A stretch of 64,000 bases of DNA from an uncultured Candidatus Melainabacteria bacterium (GCA_947364235.1 CANARY010000001.1:62001-126000); one strand, 5' to 3'; counted from the stretch's first letter, positions 7,479-16,916 are shown. The notes: generated by a model not told the origin, from the letters alone. Made by a program: numbers and translations.

Positions 7479-9680
7479 ATGGAACAATATATAATTAATT
7501 TTGAAGAGATAAGAGCGCTTTTAAGCGAACAGCAATACGCCCAATCAGATATAGAAGAACTTGAAAAAGCTTTTGAATTTGCAAAAAAACTCCATTCAGG
7601 ACAGTACAGAGTTTCGGAAGAACCTTATATTATTCACCCGATGGAAGTTGTAAAGATTTTAGTAGGTTTAAGAGCCGATAAACACACACTTATGGCAGGA
7701 TTTCTGCATGATATTCTTGAAGATACAGAAACAAAGCCGGAAGAGCTTAAAGAACTTTTTGGAGAAGACGTTTTAAACCTTGTCCAAGGTGTTACAAAGC
7801 TTGGCAAGCTTCAGTTCAAATCGACAGAAGAGCGTCAGGCAGAGAACTTCCGCCGTATGCTTATTGCAATGGCAAGCGATGTTCGAATAATCTTCCTTAA
7901 ACTCGCTGACAGACTGCATAATATGCGGACTTTAAACTACATGACACCTGTTAAGCAGCAGCGTATAGCGCAGGAAACTCTAGACATCTTTGCTCCGCTT
8001 GCAAACCGTTTAGGGGTTGGGAAAATTAAAGCCGAGCTTGAAGATTTATCTTTAAAATACTTACATCCTGATAAATATTACGAAATCGCACAGCTTGTCT
8101 CTCAGAAAAAAGCTGAACGCGAAATGACAGTCAAACTTCTGATTGATAAAATCTCAAAAGATGTTAAAGCGAGCGGAATTAATGCACAAATCACAGGGCG
8201 CGCGAAACACTATTTCAGTATTTACAACAAAATGAACCGGTTAAATGTCGCTTTTCACGACCTTTATGACATTACTGCCGTCCGCGTAATTGTTGATACA
8301 GAAAAAGAATGTTACGAAGTTTTAGGGCTTATTCACTCTCAGTTCAAACCGATTCCCGGAAGGTTTAAAGACTACATTGCAATGCCTAAAGGCAACATGT
8401 ATCAGTCACTTCACACTTCTGTAATCGGGCCGAGACAAAAACCTCTGGAAGTCCAGATTAGAACGTGGGAAATGCATGAAATTGCTGAATACGGTATTGC
8501 TGCTCACTGGAGATACAAAGAAAAAGGTTCAAGAAAAGCTGATTCTGCAAGCGATATCAAATTTTCGTGGATGCGCAAATTAGTCGAATACAACAAAGAA
8601 ACAAAAAACGCGGAAGACTTTGTCAACTCAGTTAAGCTGGATTTATTCTCTGACCAGGTTTTTGCGTTTACTCCCGGCGGAGACGTAATCGACCTGCCTC
8701 AAGGCGCAACTCCGGTTGACTTTGCTTATCGTATCCACTCTGATGTCGGACACAAAACTATTGGAGCTTTAATTAACGGCCGCATTGCTCAGCTCGATAC
8801 AAAGCTTAAAAACGGCGACATAATTGAAATTATGACTTCAAAAGTCTCAGCTCCGCGCCTTGACTGGCTTAACTTTGTAGTAACAAAACAGGCATCTTCA
8901 AAAATACGGCAGTGGTACAAAAAGAACAAACGTGAAGACCACATTGAAATTGGCAAAGCCAATCTTGAACATGAGCTTACAAAAACCGTATTCGATGAAT
9001 TTGTTAAAAACGGTGAGTTTGATAAAGTTGCAAAACAAATGAACTACGTGAGCGCAGACGATTTATTCGCAGCATTAGGATACGGTGAAACAACCGTGCT
9101 TAAAATAGTTAACCGCTTAAGAAAACCGCCTAAACAGGAATCTCCAAACCCTCATAAGCCGCGAAAAGCTTCAGAAAAAGACATTATCGGGCTGGAAGGA
9201 CTCTTATATTCGTTTGCAAGATGCTGTTCTCCAATCCCGGGCGAGCCGATTGTCGGTGTCGTAACCCGTTCGAAAGGCGTAACTGTTCACCGTTTGGATT
9301 GCAAAACGCTTGAAAATATCCAGGTAGAACGCTTAATAGACATACACTGGTCAGGAAACAACGTTAATAAGACTTACAGCACAACAATACGTATTGAAAC
9401 AGCTGAGAAAATGGGACTCTTAAAAGACATAATCGGTGTAGTTTCTGACAACAACACAAACATAAGTTCTGCAAACGTAAAATCAAAAGGCAAAGTCGGA
9501 ATTATTGAGCTTGGAATAGAGCTGGATAACATTGACACTCTTCGCAAAGTTATGATTGCTCTCCAATCCATGCCGGATGTATTCTCAGTAAAGAGAATTC
9601 AAACCTCTTATTCTAACGCTCCTCAGCATTTTTCAAAGAAAAATAAACCTTCAAAAAGGCACAAGAAAACTTCGTCTTAA
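7479..9680 (+). CDS. rel: Bifunctional (p)ppGpp synthetase/hydrolase (RSH family)
   Basis: 733 residues from the ATG at 7479; a TTG 30 bases upstream would precede the promoter's -10 box and is rejected. Domain order: HD hydrolase (HP near residue 53, HDILEDT near 77-83), synthetase (about 230-350; DLYDITAVRVIV, YQSLHTSVIG, LEVQIRT), TGS (about 385-445), a conserved CC/helical zone (RCCSPIPGEPIVG) and a C-terminal ACT domain. Both catalytic sites look intact. It makes and degrades the stringent-response alarmone. It is convergent with a second Rel-like gene, and the stop codons overlap. Confidence 0.95.
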   Translation: MEQYIINFEEIRALLSEQQYAQSDIEELEKAFEFAKKLHSGQYRVSEEPYIIHPMEVVKILVGLRADKHTLMAGFLHDILEDTETKPEELKELFGEDVLNLVQGVTKLGKLQFKSTEERQAENFRRMLIAMASDVRIIFLKLADRLHNMRTLNYMTPVKQQRIAQETLDIFAPLANRLGVGKIKAELEDLSLKYLHPDKYYEIAQLVSQKKAEREMTVKLLIDKISKDVKASGINAQITGRAKHYFSIYNKMNRLNVAFHDLYDITAVRVIVDTEKECYEVLGLIHSQFKPIPGRFKDYIAMPKGNMYQSLHTSVIGPRQKPLEVQIRTWEMHEIAEYGIAAHWRYKEKGSRKADSASDIKFSWMRKLVEYNKETKNAEDFVNSVKLDLFSDQVFAFTPGGDVIDLPQGATPVDFAYRIHSDVGHKTIGALINGRIAQLDTKLKNGDIIEIMTSKVSAPRLDWLNFVVTKQASSKIRQWYKKNKREDHIEIGKANLEHELTKTVFDEFVKNGEFDKVAKQMNYVSADDLFAALGYGETTVLKIVNRLRKPPKQESPNPHKPRKASEKDIIGLEGLLYSFARCCSPIPGEPIVGVVTRSKGVTVHRLDCKTLENIQVERLIDIHWSGNNVNKTYSTTIRIETAEKMGLLKDIIGVVSDNNTNISSANVKSKGKVGIIELGIELDNIDTLRKVMIALQSMPDVFSVKRIQTSYSNAPQHFSKKNKPSKRHKKTSS

Positions 9681-10744
9681 ACTCTTTGCTCACATTCCAG
9701 CATAATTCTATATAAGTTATTCAAATCATACTGAGGCGGTAAATCATACTTAAGCGGCAGGAAGTATTCAACTGTATTTTGAACATAATAAGTACTCGGA
9801 TCTTTTTCTCTTTGGAAAATAAACGCATCACCTCTATACTTATTGAATTTTTCTTTTAATTCTTTATTGCCTGGCTCGTTCAAAGGCTTGATGATATCAA
9901 CTAACGGCTGATATTTTTTATCAACATTCTTGTTATCCAGAATTTTGAATAATTTATCATCCAAATCTTTATAAGCATTAACATCTTTTCCCATAATCAT
10001 AAGCTCGAAAGGCCTAGACTCTCCGCGAAGCCTCAATAACAAATGTATCGCAGAATAATTGACTTTAGTTATATCATTATCATCTAACCTTACATGGCGC
10101 TCTTCTTTAAACCCCTGCCTTACCCATTTATCTTCTTGAATACGCGCAAGATTTTCAAGAAATTCGACAGAAGCATAATCGTATTGTTCTTTTTTCTTGC
10201 GCCTTAAGTTTTGAGTCGCAATAGGGCGCTTATTTTCAATTTCTAATAACTCTACTGTTCCATTCTCAATCTGTTTAATTAATCTTGAAAGAACTTTTTC
10301 CACGTTTTTCTTGCCGCCGTCTCTCATTACGATTTTTGCTCCGTTTAAATCGGTCATAAAATCAAGAATTTCAGCCTTGCTGTTATATTGCCTTGTAGCA
10401 CTTTTTTCTTCAATAGAAGCTGCGCTTTTTACCCTGTTCATTAACTTATAGATAATGTTCTTAGTGTTTAAATCTGTTGCAAGCAAATCTCCAAAAGTAG
10501 AAGTCATAAACGCGTTAACTTTTTCCTGCATAGGCTTAGCAGCTTCATGAACTTTTTTTGCAGTACTAAGTGTAACACCATACGCTCTAGATTGAAGCTC
10601 TTTCGCCCCGCCTTTAAAGGATACAGTATCCTTTAACAATGGCGAAGCCATTGTTAAACCGAAATTCGAAAATCTATTTTGCTGCGTTTTGCGATCTGCG
10701 AGCGGGTTTGAAAACCTCAGCCCAATTATTTGCGGAACGTTCAT
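9677..10744 (-). CDS. Divergent RelA/SpoT-synthetase-like protein of unknown function
   Basis: 355 residues, no signal peptide. Residues about 85-280 can be laid over the Rel synthetase domain: NIIYKLMNRVKSA (Rel: SIYNKMNR), DLNGAKIVMRDG (DLYDITAVRVIV) and VNYSAIHLLLRL...FELMIMG (MYQSLHTSVIG...LEVQIRT). The Asp and Glu expected at the synthetase site are retained in these motifs. There is no HD, TGS or ACT domain. The N-terminus carries an SFKG motif that I associate with this lineage. It could be a small alarmone synthetase, a nucleotidyltransferase toxin or an inactive relative. This is a manual alignment, so the assignment is tentative. Confidence 0.6.
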   Translation of the reverse strand: MNVPQIIGLRFSNPLADRKTQQNRFSNFGLTMASPLLKDTVSFKGGAKELQSRAYGVTLSTAKKVHEAAKPMQEKVNAFMTSTFGDLLATDLNTKNIIYKLMNRVKSAASIEEKSATRQYNSKAEILDFMTDLNGAKIVMRDGGKKNVEKVLSRLIKQIENGTVELLEIENKRPIATQNLRRKKKEQYDYASVEFLENLARIQEDKWVRQGFKEERHVRLDDNDITKVNYSAIHLLLRLRGESRPFELMIMGKDVNAYKDLDDKLFKILDNKNVDKKYQPLVDIIKPLNEPGNKELKEKFNKYRGDAFIFQREKDPSTYYVQNTVEYFLPLKYDLPPQYDLNNLYRIMLECEQRV

Positions 10745-10824
10745 ATCTACCTTCTTTTCACATTAATACACTTTTCATAAAACAACTGAATATAAATTAT
10801 TGCCTAATTGTTACACTTTGTAAA

Positions 10825-11505
10825 TCAGCAGTCAGTTTGATCTGCAATAGAGTCTTCTATTTTGTTTTCAAAACCAGTAAACTCACAAATCTGCCTCGCC
10901 CACTCCCGCATAATTTCATTTTCTTCAAGTTCATAAGAAATAGGTTTTCCGATTTTTACTGTAATATTTTTTTCAAAAAGTTTCTTAGCGTAGCCATCAA
11001 AGCCGCAAATCCCAAGTGGAACAATATTTGCTTTAAATTTCTTAGCAAAAAGAATAAAACCTTTATGAACGTGAGTAATTTCTGGCTCTTTTATTATCCT
11101 GCCCTGAGGAAAAATCCCAAGTGACCAAGAAGTATTAAACACAGATTTGACAGTTTTGAAAGTCGCAATCTCAGGTTTTTCTCTATTAACTGCAAACGCA
11201 CCTAGAGAATGAACAAGAAACCTTAGAAGCTTATTATCGTCATGAAACAGCTCTTGTTTTGCCATATACGCAATTCTTTTGCAAGAAGCAAGAGCTATCA
11301 AAGGCGGGTCAATATATGAAACATGGTTTCCAGCATAAATAACACGAGAATCATCAGGAATATTCTCACGTCCTTCAATCTTTATGTTATACATAAGTTT
11401 TGTAATTGGCAGCACAACACAATACACGAAAATCATGTAATACAATGTTCTAAAAAAATTATAATCGCTTTCAAATCTTCTATTGTAATTCTTTTTTTCA
11501 GCCAT
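10825..11505 (-). CDS. plsC: 1-acyl-sn-glycerol-3-phosphate acyltransferase (PlsC-like)
   Basis: 226 residues. Acyltransferase motif I is NHVSYIDP (catalytic His and Asp). The glycerol-phosphate-binding block is FPQGRI, and an N-terminal hydrophobic segment lies at about 20-40. The enzyme adds the second acyl chain of phosphatidic acid at the inner membrane. It lies 23 bases downstream of a paralogue, and the two share the intron-like phrase LGAFAV(N/D)REK. Lacking the final threonine of the usual EGTR/QGTR block, it may use a different acceptor or donor. Confidence 0.85.
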   Translation of the reverse strand: MAEKKNYNRRFESDYNFFRTLYYMIFVYCVVLPITKLMYNIKIEGRENIPDDSRVIYAGNHVSYIDPPLIALASCKRIAYMAKQELFHDDNKLLRFLVHSLGAFAVNREKPEIATFKTVKSVFNTSWSLGIFPQGRIIKEPEITHVHKGFILFAKKFKANIVPLGICGFDGYAKKLFEKNITVKIGKPISYELEENEIMREWARQICEFTGFENKIEDSIADQTDC

Positions 11506-11528
11506 TCGTTTCTAAAATCTTTCTTTTT

Positions 11529-12185
11529 TCAATTCTCAATATATTTAAATCCTGTTAATTTTTCTATCGAATTTTCCCACTCTTTAACCATATTTTCGAC
11601 ATTATCAGTGTAAGGTATAACCTCGCCTATTCTCACAATAATTTTTCCTGAAAAAGGTATTCTCTTAACTTCTTGAGTACCGGTAATCCCGACAGGCAGT
11701 ATTCCGCATTTTGTACTTTTTGCAAGAGATGCGAAACCTTTAGTTATATTGCTTATTTCTCCTGCTTCCTGTCTTGTACCCTGAGGAAAAATTCCCAAAA
11801 CCCAATCTGTTTTTTGAAGATTTTTAACAGTTTTGATTGTTGAAACACCAAGTTTTTCTCTATCAACTGCGAAAGCTCCAAGCCAATCCAGCCACCAGCG
11901 CATAAACAGATTTTCAAAGAGTTCTTTCTTTGCCATATAAGCAACACCTCTGTTCATTACCCCGCAAACAAGCGGAGGATCGAGAGTTGAAAGATGATTT
12001 GCTGCAATTATAAAGTTATTATCAGAAGGAATATTTTCCCTGCCGTAAACTTCAAGCCTGTAAACCAGCTTAAAGCGTATCATATAAAAAACATTAGTTA
12101 CCAGAAATAAAAACAGCCTGCGCCATTTATTAAAAAATTCAGGTTCTCTTAATGAATAATTGTTTGCTTGTTTTTTTTGTGACAT
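11529..12185 (-). CDS. plsC: 1-acyl-sn-glycerol-3-phosphate acyltransferase (PlsC-like), second copy
   Basis: 218 residues from the ATG at 12185, chosen because AAGGGG lies seven bases upstream; an in-frame ATG at 12203 has no ribosome site but sits close to a TGATATAAT box. Motifs are NHLSTLDP and FPQGTR, with the conserved LGAFAVDREK. Like its neighbour it should acylate lysophosphatidic acid. Tandem plsC copies may differ in acyl-chain preference; this cannot be judged from sequence. The pair probably forms one transcript. Confidence 0.85.
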   Translation of the reverse strand: MSQKKQANNYSLREPEFFNKWRRLFLFLVTNVFYMIRFKLVYRLEVYGRENIPSDNNFIIAANHLSTLDPPLVCGVMNRGVAYMAKKELFENLFMRWWLDWLGAFAVDREKLGVSTIKTVKNLQKTDWVLGIFPQGTRQEAGEISNITKGFASLAKSTKCGILPVGITGTQEVKRIPFSGKIIVRIGEVIPYTDNVENMVKEWENSIEKLTGFKYIEN

Positions 12186-12223
12186 AAAATACCCCTTGAC
12201 CATTAAAAATTATATCACAGAAA

Positions 12224-12562
12224 CTAAGAATTTTCTTCTTCTTTATCTTCTTCCTGCAAGTTTTCTTTTTCTTCTTCAAGTATATCTTTAATAGATTTTT
12301 TATGCCGCTTAGCATTAAGCACAGAAGCCACATTACTCATAGCAAGAGAATTTAAAGTTGCTCTTAAAAGCGCACTTCTATCAACAAACTGCTCGTTATA
12401 GAATTCACTGCCTTCCTCTTCTCCTTCAGCCGGCGGAAGATACATAGCTTCAGAACCATATTTTTCCTGGCTCATTTTAGCCGCAGTTCCTGATGGGTCA
12501 CCACTTTTAAAGTTGAATGCCCCGCCGATTCCATAGAAACCTGCTGATCTGTTATCTACCAC
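12224..12562 (-). CDS. Small hypothetical protein with acidic C-terminus
   Basis: 112 residues. The start is a GTG at 12562, supported by GAGG seven bases upstream. The N-terminal part is glycine-rich (FYGIGGAFNFKSGD), the middle is helical, and the last 25 residues are dominated by Glu, Lys and Asp. No signal peptide or membrane segment is seen and I recognise no family. It lies upstream of the two plsC genes on the same strand, about 38 bases from the second one. The FKSG-like N-terminal motif resembles that of the protein at 9677-10744. Confidence 0.7.
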   Translation of the reverse strand: MVDNRSAGFYGIGGAFNFKSGDPSGTAAKMSQEKYGSEAMYLPPAEGEEEGSEFYNEQFVDRSALLRATLNSLAMSNVASVLNAKRHKKSIKDILEEEKENLQEEDKEEENS

Positions 12563-12651
12563 GCTAAGACCTCATGTTAAGGATATCTCCAGCTATTATA
12601 AATATCCTCATAGCATAATATAACCCCTGAATGTATTATTTTGCTAGTTTG

Positions 12652-12669
12652 TAACAAAATTGTTACAGT
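12652..12669. promoter_or_regulatory. Palindrome of possible operator type
   Basis: TGTAAC-AAAATT-GTTACA is a perfect inverted repeat between ispE and the 112-residue gene. Related TGTAAC half-sites occur near 32510, 32661 and 55199. Regulator unknown. Confidence 0.4.
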
Positions 12670-12690
12670 AATCCTGACAATACGGGAAGC

Positions 12691-13563
12691 TTAACCTGCA
12701 AAGCTTTTTATTTTCCCATTTGCACCAATACCATCTTCAATAAATTTTAATCCGCTAATCACTTGATAATCATCGCCAAACGGGTTTTCTTCAAGCTCCC
12801 GCAGAACAAAATAAGTAGAGCCGGAACCTGACATCACAGCATCCGGAACAAGCTGTTTAACTGTCTGAAGCTCAATGTAATCACTAAAAACAGCATTTTC
12901 TAAATCATTATACAAAAACTCTCTTATTTCACTGCCTTGATTTAAAGCATCAATCATTTTGTCAGTCATGCGGCAATACATCTTACCTTCTTTTAAAGAA
13001 TGTTTTGCATAAGCTTCTTTTGCAGATATTCCGAGCTTTACCGGCTTTATAAGCGATACAGGATAAGAAGCAGATTTTAGCTTTGAGATTTTTTCTCCGC
13101 GAGATTCTGCCAGAATACATCCGCCTTCAAGGCATACATTTAAATCTGAACCAAGCTGCGCACAAAGAGTATGCAGCTTATACCTGTTTAACGGGCGGTT
13201 AAAAACTTCATTAAGCCCGTACAAAGTTCCTGCTGCATCAGTACTTCCGCCTGCAAGTCCAGCTGAAATAGGTATGTTTTTTTCAATATAAATCTCAATC
13301 CTAACGTTCTCGATTTTTGCTTCTTCAAGAAAAAGTTTTGCAGCTTTATACACAAGATTTTTTTCATTGTAAGGAATTTCATCACTCGTACCGCACAAAA
13401 GAATTTCAGTCTTATTGTTTTCTTTTACTTCAATATCCAAAAAATCATAAAGGCTTATCATCTGCATAACGCTTTTGATGTTATGAAATCCGTCTTCACG
13501 TTTATTAAGAACCTCCAGCGTCAAGTTAATTTTTGCCGGGCATTGCACTTTTATACAGTTCAC
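12691..13563 (-). CDS. ispE: 4-diphosphocytidyl-2-C-methyl-D-erythritol kinase
   Basis: 290 residues, normal length. The GHMP-kinase ATP loop is PISAGLAGGSTDAAG (about residues 95-109). The N-terminus CPAKINLTLEVLNKREDGFHN is the IspE signature, and GSGSTYF is the third GHMP motif. It phosphorylates CDP-methylerythritol in the non-mevalonate isoprenoid pathway, in the cytosol. The ATG overlaps the stop of rlmH by four bases, so translation is coupled. Confidence 0.95.
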   Translation of the reverse strand: MNCIKVQCPAKINLTLEVLNKREDGFHNIKSVMQMISLYDFLDIEVKENNKTEILLCGTSDEIPYNEKNLVYKAAKLFLEEAKIENVRIEIYIEKNIPISAGLAGGSTDAAGTLYGLNEVFNRPLNRYKLHTLCAQLGSDLNVCLEGGCILAESRGEKISKLKSASYPVSLIKPVKLGISAKEAYAKHSLKEGKMYCRMTDKMIDALNQGSEIREFLYNDLENAVFSDYIELQTVKQLVPDAVMSGSGSTYFVLRELEENPFGDDYQVISGLKFIEDGIGANGKIKSFAG

Positions 13564-14030
13564 TTGTGATAAGTCTCCTTTTTCAAAATCTTAAACGCTC
13601 TATAAATCTGCTCAACCAGCAGCAGCCTTGCGAACTGATGCAAAAAAGTCATTTTTGACATACTAAGCTTAAAATCAGCTTTCTCTGAAACAGTCCTGGC
13701 TAATCCGCAGGAAGAACCGATTACAAAAACAAGCTCGCCGGCTCCGCTTATTGTTATTTCATTAATCTTTTCTGCAAACTCCTCTGACGAAAGCTGCTTT
13801 CCTTCAATCTCGAGCGTTATAACATAAGAATCGTTCTTTATATTTGCTAATATTTTTTCACCTTCTTGTAAAAGTGCTTTATCTGTTAAATTTTCATCTC
13901 TAATCTCAACAGGCTGCAGCTCAATAATTTCAACAGAAGCGTAAGGAGTAAGACGTTTTAGAAACTCCTCTATTCCGTCTTTTAAAAATTTTTCTTTAAT
14001 TTTTCCTAACGCAATAATCTTAATTTTCAT
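13560..14030 (-). CDS. rlmH: 23S rRNA (pseudouridine1915-N3)-methyltransferase
   Basis: 156 residues, the usual RlmH length. SPOUT features are visible: N-terminal MKIKIIALGKIKEKFLKDGI, the knot motif FVIGSSCGL, and the C-terminal block LSMSKMTFLHQFARLLLVEQIYRAFKIL. It methylates pseudouridine 1915 in helix 69 of 23S rRNA, on assembled 70S ribosomes. It overlaps ispE by four bases. Confidence 0.95.
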   Translation of the reverse strand: MKIKIIALGKIKEKFLKDGIEEFLKRLTPYASVEIIELQPVEIRDENLTDKALLQEGEKILANIKNDSYVITLEIEGKQLSSEEFAEKINEITISGAGELVFVIGSSCGLARTVSEKADFKLSMSKMTFLHQFARLLLVEQIYRAFKILKKETYHK

Positions 14031-14034
14031 TTTT

Positions 14035-14065
14035 AACCATTTGAGCGGAGTGTATTACTCTCTGC
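14035..14065. repeat. Copy 2 of the dispersed intergenic repeat
   Basis: AACCATTTGAGCGGAGTGTA and following bases match the copies at 4474-4505 and 30251-30280. This copy is more degenerate and reaches into the last codons of mscS. Confidence 0.45.
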
Positions 14066-14903
14066 TGCCGCCATTCATATATATGCTTGTAGAAGGGAAC
14101 GCAAACTCAATTCCTTCTTCTCTATATTTGTGTATAATTTTTCTCAAAACCCTGCTTTTTACCATTGTAACATCTGCCCAAGCAGTAAAATGAGTATAAG
14201 CAACAAGCCTTACAACAATTGAGCTTGGAGCCATATTCTCAATAAAAGAAAGTGCTCCGTCTTTAATATCATCATCTGTTTGTGCAATTTCAGTCAAAAT
14301 CCTGCAAGCCCTGTCAATTTTGTCATTTGAAGTTCCATACTCAATATCAACAGAAATATCTATTCTTCGCTGATTTGCCTGAGTTACGTTTGTAATTTCT
14401 TCATTAGCCAGAAGATTATTAGGAACATTAACCCTGAAACCTTCAATAGTTCTGATTGTAGTCGAACGCAGATTAATTGTTTCAACTGTTCCTTCGTAAC
14501 CGTTAAAAGATATATATTCGCCAACTTTATAAACTTTATCAGCCAGCAGACCGATTGAGCCAAACACATTACCAATAGCTTCTTTCGCTGCAAAACCTAC
14601 TGCCAAACCTGTAATACCAAAACCTGCAATAAGAGACGAAACATTATATCCGAAACTCTGCAAAAATCCTGCAAGAAGCATAAAAATGATTACTGCTTTA
14701 AATATTCTAGTAAGAACAGGCATAAGGTTTAAAAGCGGAGAATCAGGATTTCTTTCTCTCAATCGTCTTTCAAATTTTGCAGTAAAAGTATCTGTTACAC
14801 GGTTAAAAACATAAATAATTATTACATTAACAATAACCCCGATAATAAATCTTGAGTGTGCTGCTAAAAATTTGCCAACTTCTGAAATTACTGCATCAAT
14901 CAT
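14055..14903 (-). CDS. mscS: Small-conductance mechanosensitive channel (MscS family)
   Basis: 282 residues. Three membrane segments span about residues 15-150. The pore helix and beta-domain junction is GFAAKEAIGNVFGSIGLLADKVYKVGEYI, which includes the conserved AKEAIGN. The cytosolic vestibule domain follows (VNVPNNLLANEEITN). MscS opens under membrane tension and protects against hypo-osmotic shock. The start overlaps the stop of the cysteine desulfurase gene by four bases, placing it in the nifU-nifS-mscS-rlmH-ispE transcript. Confidence 0.93.
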   Translation of the reverse strand: MIDAVISEVGKFLAAHSRFIIGVIVNVIIIYVFNRVTDTFTAKFERRLRERNPDSPLLNLMPVLTRIFKAVIIFMLLAGFLQSFGYNVSSLIAGFGITGLAVGFAAKEAIGNVFGSIGLLADKVYKVGEYISFNGYEGTVETINLRSTTIRTIEGFRVNVPNNLLANEEITNVTQANQRRIDISVDIEYGTSNDKIDRACRILTEIAQTDDDIKDGALSFIENMAPSSIVVRLVAYTHFTAWADVTMVKSRVLRKIIHKYREEGIEFAFPSTSIYMNGGSRE

Positions 14904-16084
14904 TTTAACTCCTTAAGTTTTTCTAACTCATCCTGAAATGGTGAAATTTTAGTCAATTTTTCCATAATTGCAGGCATGTTTTCAACCACAAAATCAACTT
15001 CTTTCTCCGTAGTAAACCTTGACAGCGAAAATCTGATGGAACCATGGAGAGCTGTGAACGGTATTCCCATTGCCCTAAGAACATGGCTCGGCTCTAAAGA
15101 ACCTGATGTACAAGCACTTCCAGAGCTTGCACAAACCCCGAGATCATTAAGATGAAGCAGAATCAGCTCGCCTTCAACGTATTCAAACCCGATATTTGTT
15201 GTATTCGGTACTCTGCCAGAAACAGCAGTATTAAGCCTTGAGTTAAACACATTCTTAAGAATTCCTGCTTCAAGCCTGTCTCTCAGGCGTTTAACTTCTT
15301 TCAATTCGTAATCAAGAGCGTCCTGTGCAAGCTCTGCAGCTTTTCCCATACCTGCAATATAAGCTGCATTCTCTGTACCTGCTCTCATTCCGCGTTCCTG
15401 ATGACCGCCGTTTATAAGCGGAAGAATTCTTACATCAGGCTTAACATACAAAGCTCCGACACCTTTTGGAGCATGAAATTTATGACCTGAAATGCCCAGC
15501 AAATCAATGCTTGTGTCTTTAACATTAATAGGAATTTTACCAGCAGCCTGAACTGCATCAACAAAAAACCTTGTCTCAGGAGATTTTGATTTTATATATT
15601 CCCCGATTTCTTCAACTGGATGTATAACCCCGGTTTCATTATTAGCCCACATTACAGATACCAGAGCAGTGTCTTTTCTAAGCTTTGACTTAAGTTCTGC
15701 AGTATCAAGCCCGCCTTGTGAATCGACACCAATATAATCAACTTCATAGCCTTGTTTTTCAAGCTGCCTGTATGTATTTAAAACACAAGGATGCTCGACT
15801 TTAGTTGTAATCAAATGTTTTTTCTCTTTGTTACACTCTACAACACCTTTAATTGCCATGTTAGCTGACTCTGAGCCGCAAGAAGTAAAGTAAATATCTT
15901 TTTCATTTCCTGCTCCCAGAAAATCTCGAATCTGAACTCTTGCTTCACGAATTGCAGCAGCCGGTTTTTTAGCTATATCATACATACTTGAAGGATTTGC
16001 AAAATCTTCCTTTAAATAAGGAAGCATCACTTCAAGAACTTTTTCATCAATTTGTGTTGTTGCGTTATTATCTAGATATATCAT
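14900..16084 (-). CDS. nifS: Cysteine desulfurase
   Basis: 394 residues from the ATG at 16084; upstream in-frame codons overlap nifU and give a non-conserved N-terminus. Landmarks: MIYLDNNATTQ, the PLP lysine in SGHKFHAPKG, and the sulfur-carrying cysteine in CASSGSACTSG. The enzyme takes sulfur from cysteine and hands it to the scaffold protein. It begins one base after the nifU stop codon. The NifS/IscS subtype fits the short active-site loop. It supplies sulfide to the adjacent NifU for Fe-S cluster assembly. Confidence 0.95.
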   Translation of the reverse strand: MIYLDNNATTQIDEKVLEVMLPYLKEDFANPSSMYDIAKKPAAAIREARVQIRDFLGAGNEKDIYFTSCGSESANMAIKGVVECNKEKKHLITTKVEHPCVLNTYRQLEKQGYEVDYIGVDSQGGLDTAELKSKLRKDTALVSVMWANNETGVIHPVEEIGEYIKSKSPETRFFVDAVQAAGKIPINVKDTSIDLLGISGHKFHAPKGVGALYVKPDVRILPLINGGHQERGMRAGTENAAYIAGMGKAAELAQDALDYELKEVKRLRDRLEAGILKNVFNSRLNTAVSGRVPNTTNIGFEYVEGELILLHLNDLGVCASSGSACTSGSLEPSHVLRAMGIPFTALHGSIRFSLSRFTTEKEVDFVVENMPAIMEKLTKISPFQDELEKLKELK

Positions 16085-16085
16085 G

Positions 16086-16916
16086 TTACACCTGTTCAAC
16101 TTCCAAGCCGGCATCAACTTTTTCTTTCAAAATGGTTTCAACAAAATTCTTAAGCGTCATCTGAGCATTTTTGCATCCGCTGCACATGCCGGTAAGTTTA
16201 ACTTTAACCTTGTTATTATCAATATCAACCAGCTCAATATCTCCGCCGTCTTTCTGAAGCTGAGGTGAAATCTGCTGTTCAATTACTTTACTTATTTTCA
16301 AAATCTTTTGAGTTGAAGTAAGCTCAGGCTCTTTGCCTTCTTTCTTAAGATAAGTTTCAATCATATCCTTAATTACGCCTTTGCATCTGCCGCAAGCTCC
16401 ACCGGCTTTTGTATAGTTTGTAACTTCTTCAACTGTTTTTAAACCGTTAACTTTGACAGCTTCCCAAATTTGGTTTTCTGTAACATTAAAGCAAGTGCAT
16501 ACAATTTTTTCACCGCAGTGAGAATGGAACTCATTCTCCGCAGCTTCATCTTCGCCATAATATTTTCTAAGCGCATCTTCTAAAGCTTCGTGCCCCATAA
16601 CAGAACAATGCATTTTTTCCTGCGGAAGCCCGTCAAGTTCATCTGCAATATCTTTGTTTGTAATTTTAGCAGCTTCATCAATCGTTTTTCCGATAATCAT
16701 TTCAGTCAAAATACTCGAAGAAGCAACTGCAGAACCGCATCCAAAAGTCTGAAACTTTGCATCTTTTATTACATTACCATCAAGCTTTATATAAAGTTTT
16801 AAAGAATCACCGCAAGCAAGAGAACCTGCTTCACCAATCAAATCTGCATCATCTATCTTACCAACATTTCTTGGATTTCTATAATGATCCAAAACTTTTT
16901 CTGAATATTCCCACAT
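16086..16916 (-). CDS. nifU: Three-domain Fe-S scaffold NifU
   Basis: 276 residues in the full NifU layout. An IscU-like scaffold (about 1-125; FGCGSAVASSS, CxxC replaced by spaced cysteines, HCSVMG) is followed by a central [2Fe-2S] BFD-type domain (about 135-185; CTCFNV...GGACGRCKG) and a C-terminal Nfu domain (about 200-276; GMCSGCKNAQMTL). NifU assembles clusters from sulfide made by NifS. In diazotrophs it serves nitrogenase, but in many anaerobes and Epsilonproteobacteria it is the housekeeping scaffold. No nitrogenase genes are in this window. Ribosome site GAGG lies 10 bases upstream. Confidence 0.95.
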   Translation of the reverse strand: MWEYSEKVLDHYRNPRNVGKIDDADLIGEAGSLACGDSLKLYIKLDGNVIKDAKFQTFGCGSAVASSSILTEMIIGKTIDEAAKITNKDIADELDGLPQEKMHCSVMGHEALEDALRKYYGEDEAAENEFHSHCGEKIVCTCFNVTENQIWEAVKVNGLKTVEEVTNYTKAGGACGRCKGVIKDMIETYLKKEGKEPELTSTQKILKISKVIEQQISPQLQKDGGDIELVDIDNNKVKVKLTGMCSGCKNAQMTLKNFVETILKEKVDAGLEVEQV

